NCBI RefSeq assembly: GCF_001913155.1
Contig: NZ_CP018760.1
Span: forward strand, 3,348,001-3,412,000
Reading direction: 5' to 3'
DNA: 64,000 nt
Source: Maribacter hydrothermalis
GTDB lineage: Bacteria; Bacteroidota; Bacteroidia; Flavobacteriales; Flavobacteriaceae
Shown here: one piece after another, positions 16,760-27,555 of the stretch
Numbering within the stretch: the stretch's first letter is position 1
Layout: every line of letters begins with the position of its first letter
Notes under the pieces: generated by a model
Databases searched by the model: none
Seen by the model: only the letters and a program-made list of their open reading frames with translations
Told to the model about the DNA's origin: nothing
Made by a program: the position numbers and the translations under genes

Positions 16760-17884
16760 TTATTTATTTTGTGGAATAAGTTTGTAAATTCCTTTGCCTT
16801 CAACGGCTACGTAAATTAAATTATCTGGCCCTTCTTTTACAGCTCGTACTCTTCCTAAACCATCCATTAACTTTTCACGGGAAATAACTTTTGTTCCGTC
16901 TAAAACCAACCGTTCTAAATATTGAAATGCTAATGAGCCTACTAACAGACTTCCTTTCCAGTTCTGATACTTATCTGAAGTTACATAGGCCATTCCGCTC
17001 GGTGCTATGGATGGAACCCAATAATAAATAGGTTGTTCCATACCTTTCATTTCTGTTTTATCGGTAATAGGTGTGCCGCCATAGTTTATTCCGTAAGTAA
17101 CCAACGGCCATCCATAGTTTGCACCCTTTTTTATTATATTAATTTCATCACCTCCTCTTGGGCCATGCTCATTATCCCATATTTCACCCGTTTTTGGGTG
17201 CTTTATCAACCCTTGCGGATTTCTGTGTCCGTAGCTATAGATTGCAGTCTTGGCTCCTTTAATATCAACAAAAGGGTTATCAGCAGGAATACGCCCATCA
17301 TCATGTAAACGATATATTTTACCTCCATCCCTTTTTATATCTTGTGGGTTTATATCTCTATCCCCACGTTCACCTATAGAAAAATATAAAAATCCATTAT
17401 TATCAAAAGCAATTCTAGAACCAAAATGTTGTCCTTTTGTGGTATTTGGTACCGCTTTATATAGTACTTCGACATTTGTAAGCGAATTGTTATTCAATTT
17501 TGCTCTTATTAAAGCCGTATGACCTCCTTTTTCATTTCCATCAGTAGAGGCATAGGTTAGGTAAATCCATCCATTTTTTTCATAATTAGGATGTAGTTCT
17601 ATATCCAAAAGTCCACCCTGACCTCTGTTATAAACTTCAGGAATATTACCGATAAACGTCTTTTTTCCATTAGCAAAATGAATTAATTTTCCTTCTTTTT
17701 CAGTGATTAAAATACTTTTATCCGGAAGGAATGTAAACCCCCATGGAACCTGTAGCTCATCGATGAACAGCTCTGCCTTGAAAACGTTTTTAGTTGGGGT
17801 AGTTACTTTGTTTTCAGGGTTTTGTGCGCATGATGAATTGAGCATTACAACGAATAAAAGATTTAAAATGATACTATTTTTCAT
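16760..17884 (-). CDS. Soluble PQQ-type aldose sugar dehydrogenase, lipoprotein
   Basis: A 374-residue six-bladed beta-propeller of the GSDH/Asd (YliI) family that oxidises aldose sugars with PQQ as cofactor. The signal peptide ends in a lipobox NSSC, so it should be anchored in the envelope. Family segments are PWGFTFLPDKSILITEKEG, GQGGLLDIELHPNY, GHRNPQGL and EHGPRGGDEINIIKKG, which include the propeller's His and Arg sites. Whether the host makes or scavenges PQQ is not visible. It stands alone, convergent to murQ. Confidence 0.88.
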   Translation of the reverse strand: MKNSIILNLLFVVMLNSSCAQNPENKVTTPTKNVFKAELFIDELQVPWGFTFLPDKSILITEKEGKLIHFANGKKTFIGNIPEVYNRGQGGLLDIELHPNYEKNGWIYLTYASTDGNEKGGHTALIRAKLNNNSLTNVEVLYKAVPNTTKGQHFGSRIAFDNNGFLYFSIGERGDRDINPQDIKRDGGKIYRLHDDGRIPADNPFVDIKGAKTAIYSYGHRNPQGLIKHPKTGEIWDNEHGPRGGDEINIIKKGANYGWPLVTYGINYGGTPITDKTEMKGMEQPIYYWVPSIAPSGMAYVTSDKYQNWKGSLLVGSLAFQYLERLVLDGTKVISREKLMDGLGRVRAVKEGPDNLIYVAVEGKGIYKLIPQNK

Positions 17885-18010
17885 ATTACAACGTTAGAAA
17901 TATATTAAAGAACTTTTGACTTTTTAAAGATAAAATATAAGTATAAAAAATTACACCAAAGAACCATAAAGATCCCAAATCGAAATTGTTCTTAAAACGA
18001 ATCTTAACCT

Positions 18011-21000
18011 ATGCTCCCAAAACAACAGCGGTATACGCTGTATGTACTACTTCTGATTGTTATTTCAGTAATTGGTACTACGGCACTAGCCAACTCTAAG
18101 GTAAGTACCTTTTTCGAGGAAGTGACACATGTTATTGAAAAGACTGTTTCTGTCACTGTAGATAAACAATCCATTTTACAGAATAATAAAAACATTGCAC
18201 CTTTGTCTACTATGGCTTCAACAGCCATGTTCACTACAATTATTGAAGGAGCTGATGATGTCGAGAATTGTAATGACAACGGATTTACAATTGCGAGATT
18301 TAATCTTTGCGGTGATTATGATGATCGTATTATAAGTTTATCTGGTGGTACATACAGTTCAGTTTCATGGCAAGTATTGGGAGGTTCTTGCTCACCTAAT
18401 GTTAATATAGAATGCCCAAATACAGGTTCTTGTTATACAGAAGTACATGACGGACAAACTTTTACGTTAGATGCGAGTTCGGTTCCAGCAACAACTGGAG
18501 CAGAATACAGAGTTATTGCTGATGGACAAACGTATTATTTTAAAGTAAAGAAGAGTACTATTACCCAAACGTATGTTAAACAAGACTATATATGTGGTGT
18601 TGAAGGTAGAATTCAAATAACAAATTTATCCAGTGCATATGAGTTTAGTATTGATGGCGGAACTACTTGGCAAGGGGCAATATTTTCAAATTTAGCGCCT
18701 GGTACTTACAATATTAAGGCTAGATTAAGAAATACGGCTAACACCTGCGAGTATCCCTATGAACCTATAGTAATTGAAGAGAAAGAGATAGAAATTTCGG
18801 CTACTTTTACCGATGCCCTGTGTAGTGGAGATACTGGTAGTATAACTGTTACCGCTTCTAATGTACCCGGTCCTTATAAATATACGTTATTAAATTCAAG
18901 TGGCGTTGCGCAAGAATTTACTGCGTTTATAGCCACCAATCCTTACACTTTTTCTGCGGTTGGTTTTGGTACTTATACCGTACAGGTAGAAACACAACAA
19001 TGTACAGGTGATCCATTGAACGGTATTAATCCTCCTAGACAAAATGTAGATACAAGCGGAAACCCTTTAACTATTGGTGCAGGGGCATCTGCCCTAGATG
19101 CTTCAACAGAAGTAAATAGTAGTTTTGGTTGTTCAAATATTTCTAGTGTTGATATAACGCTAAATACAACTGGTGGTTCTGCACCTTATTCTTTTACTGT
19201 TAATGGCGGACCAGTACAACCTTCATTTGGTAATGCGGCTACAGATTCGGGAACAACCACATATACCGTAACTTCTGCCGGAACGTACGATTTTGTTATT
19301 ACCGATAGTAATGGTTGTATAATAAATGCTTCTTCTGACGTTGAAACACTATTGCCTCCAGATATTACTGTTTCTGGTATTGATGGTACCTGTAGTAATG
19401 GTGGTGCACAATTAGAGTTTACCATAAATAATGGTAGAGGTTACAATATATCATTTAGAGAAAGTGCTTCTGATGCATGGGTAAGTACACCACAAATTTC
19501 GGTGGCTGCTGGCACTTATAACGATATAGAAGTAAGATATCAACAAGGCGGATTTGAGTGTACATTGGATTTACCTTCGGTAACTGTTAATACAGTTGGT
19601 TCATTGTCAGGTGCAGCAAATAAGGTTGCCGATGTAACATGCACGGGCATTGGTACTAATGGAGGGCAAATAGATTTTGTTGGTCCATTTTCTGGTGGTT
19701 CTGGAAGTGGATATGTTTTTAGTATTGATGGTGTAAATTTTTCTGCTACAATTTCATATACTAATTTGGCCGCGGGTAATTATACACCCATTATACGCGA
19801 TGCAGGTGGATGTCGCCTGGAACTTACTCCTATTGAAATATTAGATATTGACCCACCAACAAATTTAGATTTTTCTCAAAGTAATATTAGTTGTGCTGCA
19901 GGTACTTCTGATGTACAATTGACCCCTACGAGTAATGCAGCTATAAATAGATATGAAATAGTAAGTCCTGCTTATTTCGATAACGGAAATAATGATACGT
20001 TTACGGGATTATTGACTTCACAAGCTTATATTTTTCAAATTACCGATGTTAATGGTTGTACATATACCGAAGGATTTAGACCTGTGGAAATAAGTTCTAT
20101 CCGTGTTCGTGTAAAATCTGGTGGCGATTTACGGGTTTGTAATGGTGCTACTGATGGTACAGGTACTTTTATTATTGATGGATTTGCAAATAATTACAGC
20201 TATGATATTAATGGGGGATTATTTTCTGGAGGACCACAAAACGATAACGAAATAGTTTTACCATTATCTGGATCTGGTACATATACGATTACCGTAACCG
20301 ATGCGGATACAGGATGTACAGATAGTACTTCTTTTGATATTGAAGAAGCTCCAGTATTGGATTTGTCAACTAGCGTTGTTACGCCAATGAGCTGTGCCAA
20401 TGGAAATTTAGGAGCGGTTAGAGCTAATGCAACCGGTGGTTGGGGTGCTTTTAGATATACGTTAACACCACCCACAGGACCACAAATTGGACCAAAATCC
20501 GGAAGAACATTTAGTAACCTTTCTGCAGTTGGTACGTACACTTTATTGGTTGAAGATGCTGAAGGTTGTACTGATACGTTTACGTTCGATTTAAACCCAA
20601 TTGATGCACCTAGTATTTCTTTAGATGGTGCGGCTTCGGATTTATGTTATGTTGCAGGAGTTGGAGCTACTGTGGCAGTTACTTCAAGTGCTGGGACAGC
20701 TGCTTTAGGCACACATCAATACAGAATAAACGGAGGTACTTTACAGGCCAGTGCAACATTTGCAGGACTTTCTCCTGGTAACTATACTATTGAGGTAGTG
20801 GATGGGAATGATTGTTCGGATAGCCTACCTATTACTATAGCGCCTCAATTAAGGGTAAATACAAGCATAGTTACAGAAATACCTTGTGGTGGAGCTCCTG
20901 GTAGAATTGGTGTAAGTGTTACTGGTGGTTATACCACAGGACCAGGTGCAAAACAATATGAAGTGAGTTCAGATGGTGGAGCAACTTTTGGAACTGCTGT

Positions 21001-24000
21001 CCCGCTTACTTCTGATAGTTTCTTCTATGATACTTCTGTTCCCGGTGATTATGTTTTTAGAATTACTGATAATAATACTACGAGTAGTGGTTGTGTAGCA
21101 AACTCTGTTGCCATTACTTTAAATCCGCCCCAAAATATTGCCGCGGCTTCTTATGTAGCAAGACCGGTAAGTTGTAGTTCAACCAATAATGGAGCGGTAA
21201 CGATTATTCCAGATGCTACTAGTGGTGTACCACCTTATGAAGTTAATTTTAATGGAAATGGATGGGGTACTCAAACTGTATTTTCAAATTTAACAGTAGG
21301 CACTTACTCATATATAGTAAGAGATGCTAGAGGTTGTGAAACGGTACTAGATACTTTTGATATTATTCTAGATACTACCGCTCCTCCTGCTACAACTGTT
21401 TCAGAAGTACAGGCCGTTTGTGGAGGTAGTGGACCTGTAAGTGGTGGTATATCTGTGAATAGTGTTACTGATGGTACACCTAATTTCGACTTTATCATTG
21501 AGGATAATACTGGAGTAGAAATTACTAGAAGAGAAAATGTTGCACCATCAGCTTTACCTTTACAGATACTAGATTCAAATTTAGTTACAGGTGATTATAC
21601 AATTATAACTATTGATGCAAACGGCTGTACAGATATTGATACGGTAACAATTACATCAAACGAAGTTGTAATTACACCAATTCCGCCACCAGCTCCATTA
21701 GATTGTGATGATACTGCTTTTACCTATGCAGTAAGTGTAAGTGGAGGTTCTGGTTCATATCAAATTAGATTAATTGACCAACCTAGTTTTTACAATTTAA
21801 ATGATACTCCTGCAATTAATGATCATACCTTTAGTAATGCTACAGACGGAATTCAATATGGTGTGGCATATACCGTTGTTGTTTTAGATGTAGTTACGAA
21901 TTGTACCTATGAACAAGAGATTCCGCCATTAAATGGACCATCCACTTTAGATGTTTCTGCAACTTCAACACCTGGGGCTTGTGATATTAATAGAAACGGA
22001 GAAATAGCTTATGAAATAAATGGTTATACCATTGGTGATAATTTAAGAATTGAATTGATTGATAATGAAGATGGTTCAAGAATTATACTTCAGAATTCCG
22101 TAACTACTACGGGTTTACCTTATGTTGATACTTATCCTGAATTACCAGGAAATTATCAAATATTAGTTACGAATTTAACTGATACCTGTACTGCTGCGGA
22201 TGCGGTAATTGTAGAACAAAATTTACCGAACATAGATATATTAGCTGAGGTGCCTGCCAATTGTAATGCCTTTGGCCAAATAACTGTGCAAGGTCGTGGG
22301 GGGTCAGGTGGTCCTTATGAATTTGCGTTTATGGACAATGGTGTTGTACCTAATTATCCGACTGATTATACTACTGAAACTACATTTACGGCTCCTGAAG
22401 GGGATTATGATATCTATGTAAGAGATATTAATGGTTGTACATCTTTTGATATTGCAACAATTATTCTCCTACAACCAGATTTGCCACTTCCTGCATTTAC
22501 AGTAATCAATCAATGCGACCCTACGTCAACAGCATTTGATATTACGGTAAGAGTGCCAAGTTCTGTAAACACACCAAGATTTACCTTAGGTGGTGATGAA
22601 CAGTTGCCAACCATTGTTGGTGCAAACTGGGAGTACACTTATACTGTTGGAAGTCCTGGAGATTATGTAGTAGATGTAATAGATGCAAATGGTTGTACTA
22701 GTCAAAACATAGCAACGGTTTATGATTTTTTATCGGCGACAGGTGATTTTACTACGGAAAGTACTTGTAACGATGCTGATGGAGAAATAACTATTTTGAC
22801 CAATGGTGGAAGTGGAGATTTTAGTTATGAATTGACCGGGACAGATTTTAACGCTATTGCAGTGGGACCAATAACTCAAATAAATAACCCATTGTTTACA
22901 GGTTTAGCCCCAGGTAATTATGAAGTGTTAATTACGGATCGGATTGTAAACGATGGTTCAGGTTATTGTGAAACAACGGTTTCTAATATTATTTTAAATC
23001 AGGCCGCACAACCTGTAATTATTTCAGAAGAAGCCATAGATATTAGTTGTAGAGATGAGAATGATGGCTCTTTAGAAGTTGTTATTGGCCCGGCAAATGC
23101 ATTAGTGCCTTTTACTTCACAAGATACACCTATTACCTATATTTTGAACGATGTAACGTCATCTACTGTTGAAGTAACAAGAAATACAACAGGTGCGTTT
23201 TCTGGATTGCCTGCTGGTGATTACCAAGTTCAGGTAATAACTGCTCGTAACTGTGAAGTGTTATCTGCAGTACATACTATAGAAAACCCCTTAGATTTTA
23301 GCATTACTGCTAGTGCGCCAGATTTTGCTTGTGAACCCGGAGCAAATCGATATAGTTCTACTATAATAACGGTTAATATAGTTAACCCTGGAACGATAGG
23401 TTCAGGTTATCAATATAGTATCAGCGGTTATGAGAATTATCAAACGGGTAATACGTTTGAAATAATTGATAATGGTTCTACTCAAGACATTACGGTTTAT
23501 GCAATAGATGGTAACGGATGTCAAACAACCTTTGATGTTCCTACTATTAATCCTCCAACAGATGTTATTCCGACAATTACACAAATTGATATTTTGAATT
23601 GTAGAGATGATGAACGTGTGCGTATAGAAGTGTTAGGAACTACTGATTTTACGGTAAATACGATTTCAGTAATTCCTGTGGCGCCAGTGACTAATTTGTC
23701 GGGTAATAATTATGTAGATGTTTACCTTTCGGATGTAGGTGATTATTTATTTGAAATAACGGATAATACAGTTGGTTGTACTTACCCAATGCCAGTACAT
23801 ACGGTTAGTACGCCGGTAGCACCTACGGTTTTAATTAGTGAAGCAAAACCGGTTAGTTGTGCCGTGCCAGGAAATGATGGGGCATTATTCATAACTGTAG
23901 GTAATTATAGTGGTGAATTTAATTACATTGTTTATGAAGCAACCGATGTTGCTAGAACCACTCCTTTGGCCACTGGTACTTTTAATACTGCAGCCTATCC

Positions 24001-26590
24001 GGATGTTAATGGCGATGAGGCAAGAATTGATAATTTACCTGGTGGAAATATGATAGTAGATGTAGTTTCTACAAATATTCCATTTTGTTCAGGTGTCAGT
24101 AATGTTGCTAATATTAGAACTCCTAATGGTCCACTTCAAGTAAGTGCCGATTCTATTGGAAATGTTAGCTGTACAAATGATACTGGAGAAATAGTTGCAA
24201 CTGGTACTGGTGGTTGGGATACAAATCCCTACGATTACAGATTATTAATGAGTACGGATGGTGGTACTAGCTATACGGCTGAAATAGTAGGATTCACTAG
24301 TAGTAATGAATTTACAGGCCTTTCTTTTGGTTTCTATTCGGTAGAAGTTAGAGATATTGAAGGCTGTACTAATACTTATGAAATTGAATTAGAAGAAGTA
24401 CCTCAAATAGTGGCGGGTATAAGAGAACCACAAGGTTTAGATTGCCCTAATGGAAATAACGCTGTCCTAGAGGCTTACGATATCACTTCTGGAAATGCTT
24501 TAACGGCAACGGCCGGGGCAAGTGGTGGTTTTGCGGGTGCAGGCTATAATTATACCTTATTATATTTGAATAGTAGTGATAATACAGATGTAGTTTCCGA
24601 AAGTGGATTACAAAATACACCGACGTTTATTGGAGATAGTGGTGGGTATATTAGTGCAGGTTGGTATGCAATAGAAGTTTCATCTAGTTTTGGCTGTTCC
24701 TTTGTAACGGAAGCATACTTTGTAGATCCACCACCACCAATTCAACCGCTTTTAGTCCAAACTAGAGTTCCTGGTTGTGGGGGAGATGGTGAAATGAGAA
24801 TGACAGTTGAAAACCCTGACCCGTTATTCACGTATGAATATCTACGAGTAGAAAATGGTATAACAATTGGTATTTATGAACCAATGGTTGGTAATTCAGT
24901 TACTATTTCTGGTATTGAAGGTATTACTTATCAGTTTGATGTAAGAAAGGTTAATGCCTCCGGTGCTTGTCCGGCAATACGTTCAAATGGTATTACAATG
25001 ACAAATGCTACAGGGATTACCTTATTGCCAAATTTACCCGATGATATTTCTTGTGCTTCTGAATTGGATGGTAGAATAGAGTCCTTTGTAAATGGTGGAG
25101 TAGGTGAAGATTTGTTTTATTTATATGAAGGCGACCCAGTTGACGCGTTTAATCCTGTTGCAACCGCAACAGTTATTAGGGGTCCTCAGGATAACGGTAC
25201 TTTTGAAGGACTATCAGAAGGAACAGCTTATTATATAGCGGTTACCAGTGGAACAACATGTATGGATATTGCCGGTCCGTTTGAAATCATAAGACCCGAC
25301 CCTATTATTTTTGATGCAACATCAACAAACGTTACATGTAATGGTGAAGAAGATGGTACAATAACCGTTTCTGTAAGTGCAGGTGGAGAAGGATTAATTC
25401 AATTTGCAATTGCTCCCAACTTTAATGAGTTCTTTAGCGATTCAGATAATCCTGGCACCTATACTTTCGAAGAACTGGCGGCTGGTACTTATGAGATTTT
25501 AATAAAAGATGATAACGGTTGTTTCGAGAAAGATTTTATTACTGTGGAAGAACCAGATGAAATTCAAGTAGTTAATATTAGAACTACACCAGAGTTGTGT
25601 ATTGGCGCAAATAATGGTACAGTAGTTTTTGATATTTTAGGAGGAACCCCATTTGAAGATGCTCTTATAAGTACAAATCCATATTTTGAATATAAGATTG
25701 AAATGATTGATCCTGTTGATGAAACGGGAACGGCGAGTTTTGCACCTTACACGGGAGATATTATTGAAAATTTACAAGGTGGCGCATCTTATGTTATATA
25801 TATTCAAGATGTGAATATGTGTACAACCTCTGAACTTTTCACTATTGATATTGGAGTTGATTTAACTGCTGTACCACAAGTTGAGTATGGTTGTGACGGC
25901 ATATTTCCGACAAGTACAACTACTATTGTTTTAGATAACAGTAGTATATCATCTGACCTTTTGTTTGCCCTTGATCCTATAGATCCAACCGATGCAATTA
26001 CGGCAAATGCGACAGAAGAATATATTTGGGGAGATCTGCCTGTTGGAGACCATACAGTGTATATTTATCACGAAAATGGTTGTACAAATAGTGTTCAGTT
26101 TATTATTGATGGATATGAACCATTAAGTCTTGCGGTAGATAAAACTGGACCTAATGAAGTGGTTGCAACAGCTGCAGGAGGTTATGGTGCGTATGAATTT
26201 TACTTTAACGGTGACTCATATGGAGCAGAAACAACTTTTACAACTAACCAAAGTGGTAACGTGAACGTTAGGGTTGTAGATGCCAGAGGGTGTGTGTTGG
26301 AACTTAATGTGCCTTTTGAGTTCACAGGAATGTTAGAATTTCCAAATTTCTTTACTCCTGATGGAGATAACTTAAATGATATTTGGTCTCCTACTAATAG
26401 AGGTCTTTTTGATGGTGTCGAGGTTAAAATATATGATCGTTATGGTAGAGTAGTGGCTAATTTAGATGAGGTTAGCGGTTGGGATGGTACTTATGAAGGT
26501 AAGGAAGTGCCAACTGGAGATTACTGGTACGTAGTTAATGCTAATAGTAATGCAATTAGATACGTTGGTCATTTTACATTGTACAGATAA
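18011..26590 (+). CDS. Giant SprB-like repeat adhesin with type B T9SS C-terminal signal
   Basis: A 2859-residue secreted surface protein. An N-terminal signal peptide ends near residue 28 (ALANS). The body is more than 20 beta-rich units of about 80-110 residues, each closing on a pattern like GTY-x-I-x-V-x-D-x-x-GC (for example GTYDFVITDSNGCI, GTYSYIVRDARGCE, GDYDIYVRDINGCT), as in SprB repeats. The end is a gliding-motility-type C-terminal domain: FPNFFTPDGDNLNDIW, YDRYGRVV, GWDGTYEGKEVPTGDYWYV. This directs export and surface attachment by the type IX system. F. johnsoniae SprB is the gliding adhesin. A gliding or attachment role is inferred. A perfect terminator follows. Confidence 0.9.
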   Translation: MLPKQQRYTLYVLLLIVISVIGTTALANSKVSTFFEEVTHVIEKTVSVTVDKQSILQNNKNIAPLSTMASTAMFTTIIEGADDVENCNDNGFTIARFNLCGDYDDRIISLSGGTYSSVSWQVLGGSCSPNVNIECPNTGSCYTEVHDGQTFTLDASSVPATTGAEYRVIADGQTYYFKVKKSTITQTYVKQDYICGVEGRIQITNLSSAYEFSIDGGTTWQGAIFSNLAPGTYNIKARLRNTANTCEYPYEPIVIEEKEIEISATFTDALCSGDTGSITVTASNVPGPYKYTLLNSSGVAQEFTAFIATNPYTFSAVGFGTYTVQVETQQCTGDPLNGINPPRQNVDTSGNPLTIGAGASALDASTEVNSSFGCSNISSVDITLNTTGGSAPYSFTVNGGPVQPSFGNAATDSGTTTYTVTSAGTYDFVITDSNGCIINASSDVETLLPPDITVSGIDGTCSNGGAQLEFTINNGRGYNISFRESASDAWVSTPQISVAAGTYNDIEVRYQQGGFECTLDLPSVTVNTVGSLSGAANKVADVTCTGIGTNGGQIDFVGPFSGGSGSGYVFSIDGVNFSATISYTNLAAGNYTPIIRDAGGCRLELTPIEILDIDPPTNLDFSQSNISCAAGTSDVQLTPTSNAAINRYEIVSPAYFDNGNNDTFTGLLTSQAYIFQITDVNGCTYTEGFRPVEISSIRVRVKSGGDLRVCNGATDGTGTFIIDGFANNYSYDINGGLFSGGPQNDNEIVLPLSGSGTYTITVTDADTGCTDSTSFDIEEAPVLDLSTSVVTPMSCANGNLGAVRANATGGWGAFRYTLTPPTGPQIGPKSGRTFSNLSAVGTYTLLVEDAEGCTDTFTFDLNPIDAPSISLDGAASDLCYVAGVGATVAVTSSAGTAALGTHQYRINGGTLQASATFAGLSPGNYTIEVVDGNDCSDSLPITIAPQLRVNTSIVTEIPCGGAPGRIGVSVTGGYTTGPGAKQYEVSSDGGATFGTAVPLTSDSFFYDTSVPGDYVFRITDNNTTSSGCVANSVAITLNPPQNIAAASYVARPVSCSSTNNGAVTIIPDATSGVPPYEVNFNGNGWGTQTVFSNLTVGTYSYIVRDARGCETVLDTFDIILDTTAPPATTVSEVQAVCGGSGPVSGGISVNSVTDGTPNFDFIIEDNTGVEITRRENVAPSALPLQILDSNLVTGDYTIITIDANGCTDIDTVTITSNEVVITPIPPPAPLDCDDTAFTYAVSVSGGSGSYQIRLIDQPSFYNLNDTPAINDHTFSNATDGIQYGVAYTVVVLDVVTNCTYEQEIPPLNGPSTLDVSATSTPGACDINRNGEIAYEINGYTIGDNLRIELIDNEDGSRIILQNSVTTTGLPYVDTYPELPGNYQILVTNLTDTCTAADAVIVEQNLPNIDILAEVPANCNAFGQITVQGRGGSGGPYEFAFMDNGVVPNYPTDYTTETTFTAPEGDYDIYVRDINGCTSFDIATIILLQPDLPLPAFTVINQCDPTSTAFDITVRVPSSVNTPRFTLGGDEQLPTIVGANWEYTYTVGSPGDYVVDVIDANGCTSQNIATVYDFLSATGDFTTESTCNDADGEITILTNGGSGDFSYELTGTDFNAIAVGPITQINNPLFTGLAPGNYEVLITDRIVNDGSGYCETTVSNIILNQAAQPVIISEEAIDISCRDENDGSLEVVIGPANALVPFTSQDTPITYILNDVTSSTVEVTRNTTGAFSGLPAGDYQVQVITARNCEVLSAVHTIENPLDFSITASAPDFACEPGANRYSSTIITVNIVNPGTIGSGYQYSISGYENYQTGNTFEIIDNGSTQDITVYAIDGNGCQTTFDVPTINPPTDVIPTITQIDILNCRDDERVRIEVLGTTDFTVNTISVIPVAPVTNLSGNNYVDVYLSDVGDYLFEITDNTVGCTYPMPVHTVSTPVAPTVLISEAKPVSCAVPGNDGALFITVGNYSGEFNYIVYEATDVARTTPLATGTFNTAAYPDVNGDEARIDNLPGGNMIVDVVSTNIPFCSGVSNVANIRTPNGPLQVSADSIGNVSCTNDTGEIVATGTGGWDTNPYDYRLLMSTDGGTSYTAEIVGFTSSNEFTGLSFGFYSVEVRDIEGCTNTYEIELEEVPQIVAGIREPQGLDCPNGNNAVLEAYDITSGNALTATAGASGGFAGAGYNYTLLYLNSSDNTDVVSESGLQNTPTFIGDSGGYISAGWYAIEVSSSFGCSFVTEAYFVDPPPPIQPLLVQTRVPGCGGDGEMRMTVENPDPLFTYEYLRVENGITIGIYEPMVGNSVTISGIEGITYQFDVRKVNASGACPAIRSNGITMTNATGITLLPNLPDDISCASELDGRIESFVNGGVGEDLFYLYEGDPVDAFNPVATATVIRGPQDNGTFEGLSEGTAYYIAVTSGTTCMDIAGPFEIIRPDPIIFDATSTNVTCNGEEDGTITVSVSAGGEGLIQFAIAPNFNEFFSDSDNPGTYTFEELAAGTYEILIKDDNGCFEKDFITVEEPDEIQVVNIRTTPELCIGANNGTVVFDILGGTPFEDALISTNPYFEYKIEMIDPVDETGTASFAPYTGDIIENLQGGASYVIYIQDVNMCTTSELFTIDIGVDLTAVPQVEYGCDGIFPTSTTTIVLDNSSISSDLLFALDPIDPTDAITANATEEYIWGDLPVGDHTVYIYHENGCTNSVQFIIDGYEPLSLAVDKTGPNEVVATAAGGYGAYEFYFNGDSYGAETTFTTNQSGNVNVRVVDARGCVLELNVPFEFTGMLEFPNFFTPDGDNLNDIWSPTNRGLFDGVEVKIYDRYGRVVANLDEVSGWDGTYEGKEVPTGDYWYVVNANSNAIRYVGHFTLYR

Positions 26591-26613
26591 ATAAAAAAAG
26601 AAATATAGATTCT

Positions 26614-26645
26614 AAAAAGAGATACAAATTGTATCTCTTTTTTTT
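26614..26645 (+). terminator. Intrinsic terminator of the giant adhesin gene
   Basis: AAAGAGATACA / TGTATCTCTTT stem around AAATT, followed by a run of about eight Ts, 24 bases after the stop codon. Confidence 0.9.
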
Positions 26646-26776
26646 GTTTTAGTATATTTCATAAACTTTAAGAAAATTATACATCTAATATTTATAAACT
26701 ATAATGACCCTGAAATACTTTAACTTTAATTCAACTTGTTTTTAGGGTACATTTGATAAATAATATTGCTTTAGAA

Positions 26777-27490
26777 ATGAGGTCATTATCGTATATTGTT
26801 TTATTTATTATATTCCAAAGCTGTGCATCGCAAGTAAAACCTACTTTAATAGATGCGGAAATGGAAACTAACGTAACGGAGAAACTTTCTTATTATTTAT
26901 ATTTCCCAGATGACTATGATGTGGATCCTGAGAAAGATTTTCCTATACTATTGTTTCTACACGGTGGTGGCGAATCTGGAGATAGTCTGGTTACAATAAA
27001 AAGAAATGGACCGCCTAAACTTATTTTAGAGGGTAAAAAATTTCCTTTCTTAATACTTGCTCCACAGAATCCAAATCCTAAGAAATGGTGGAATACTAGA
27101 GCGGTAAAGCAACTTTTAGACTCTATTGTGAAAACTAATAGAATAGACAAACGAAGAATTTATTTAACAGGTTTAAGTAGAGGTGGTGGAGCTGCATGGG
27201 AAATGGCTGTGCAATACCCCGAAACTTTTGCAGCTATGGCCGTTGTGTGTGGAATGACGCCGTTGCCCTATGCTTCTTGGATTAATAAAAAAATGCCAAT
27301 GTGGGTTTTTCATGGAGAAAAAGATAAGTCAATTCCTATAGAAGAATCTGAAACCATGGTTGCTAAACTTAAGGAAATGGGCTATGAGGTACTTTTTACT
27401 AAATACCCCAATGTTGGCCATAGTGCATGGATTAAAGCCTATGAAACTGATGCCCTTTATGATTGGTTTATGGATCAGGAATTGAAATAA
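26777..27490 (+). CDS. Alpha/beta-hydrolase lipoprotein (esterase/phospholipase-like)
   Basis: A 237-residue hydrolase. Starting at MRSLSYIVLF gives a clean lipoprotein signal with lipobox FQSC; an upstream in-frame TTG is less likely. The nucleophile elbow GLSRGGG gives the Ser, HGEKDKSIP the acid region and GHSAW the His. LLFLHGGGESGDS is the oxyanion strand. It resembles single-domain PHB-depolymerase/prolyl-oligopeptidase-like esterases found in Bacteroidota, often linked to polysaccharide side-chain removal. Substrate is unknown. It lies between the adhesin and the convergent SusCD-linked operon. Confidence 0.8.
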   Translation: MRSLSYIVLFIIFQSCASQVKPTLIDAEMETNVTEKLSYYLYFPDDYDVDPEKDFPILLFLHGGGESGDSLVTIKRNGPPKLILEGKKFPFLILAPQNPNPKKWWNTRAVKQLLDSIVKTNRIDKRRIYLTGLSRGGGAAWEMAVQYPETFAAMAVVCGMTPLPYASWINKKMPMWVFHGEKDKSIPIEESETMVAKLKEMGYEVLFTKYPNVGHSAWIKAYETDALYDWFMDQELK

Positions 27491-27555
27491 TTGGCGTTTT
27501 TTTTAAAAATAAATGGGTAGAATATTTCTAAATTCAGGTGCTGTTCCTCAATAAA

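Noticed and set aside
20200..20541. Antisense 113-residue frame in the adhesin gene, and similar opposite-strand frames in acs, nagB and tamB
   Set aside because: They mirror the sense codons, show no family motif or own leader, and fall wholly inside well-supported genes.
18011..26590. Internal repeats of the giant gene as a CRISPR or tandem DNA repeat
   Set aside because: Similarity is at protein level, units vary in length and sequence, and one frame is open throughout.
26753..26776. TTG start for the esterase
   Set aside because: An ATG 24 bases later yields a standard lipoprotein signal, whereas the extension disrupts it.
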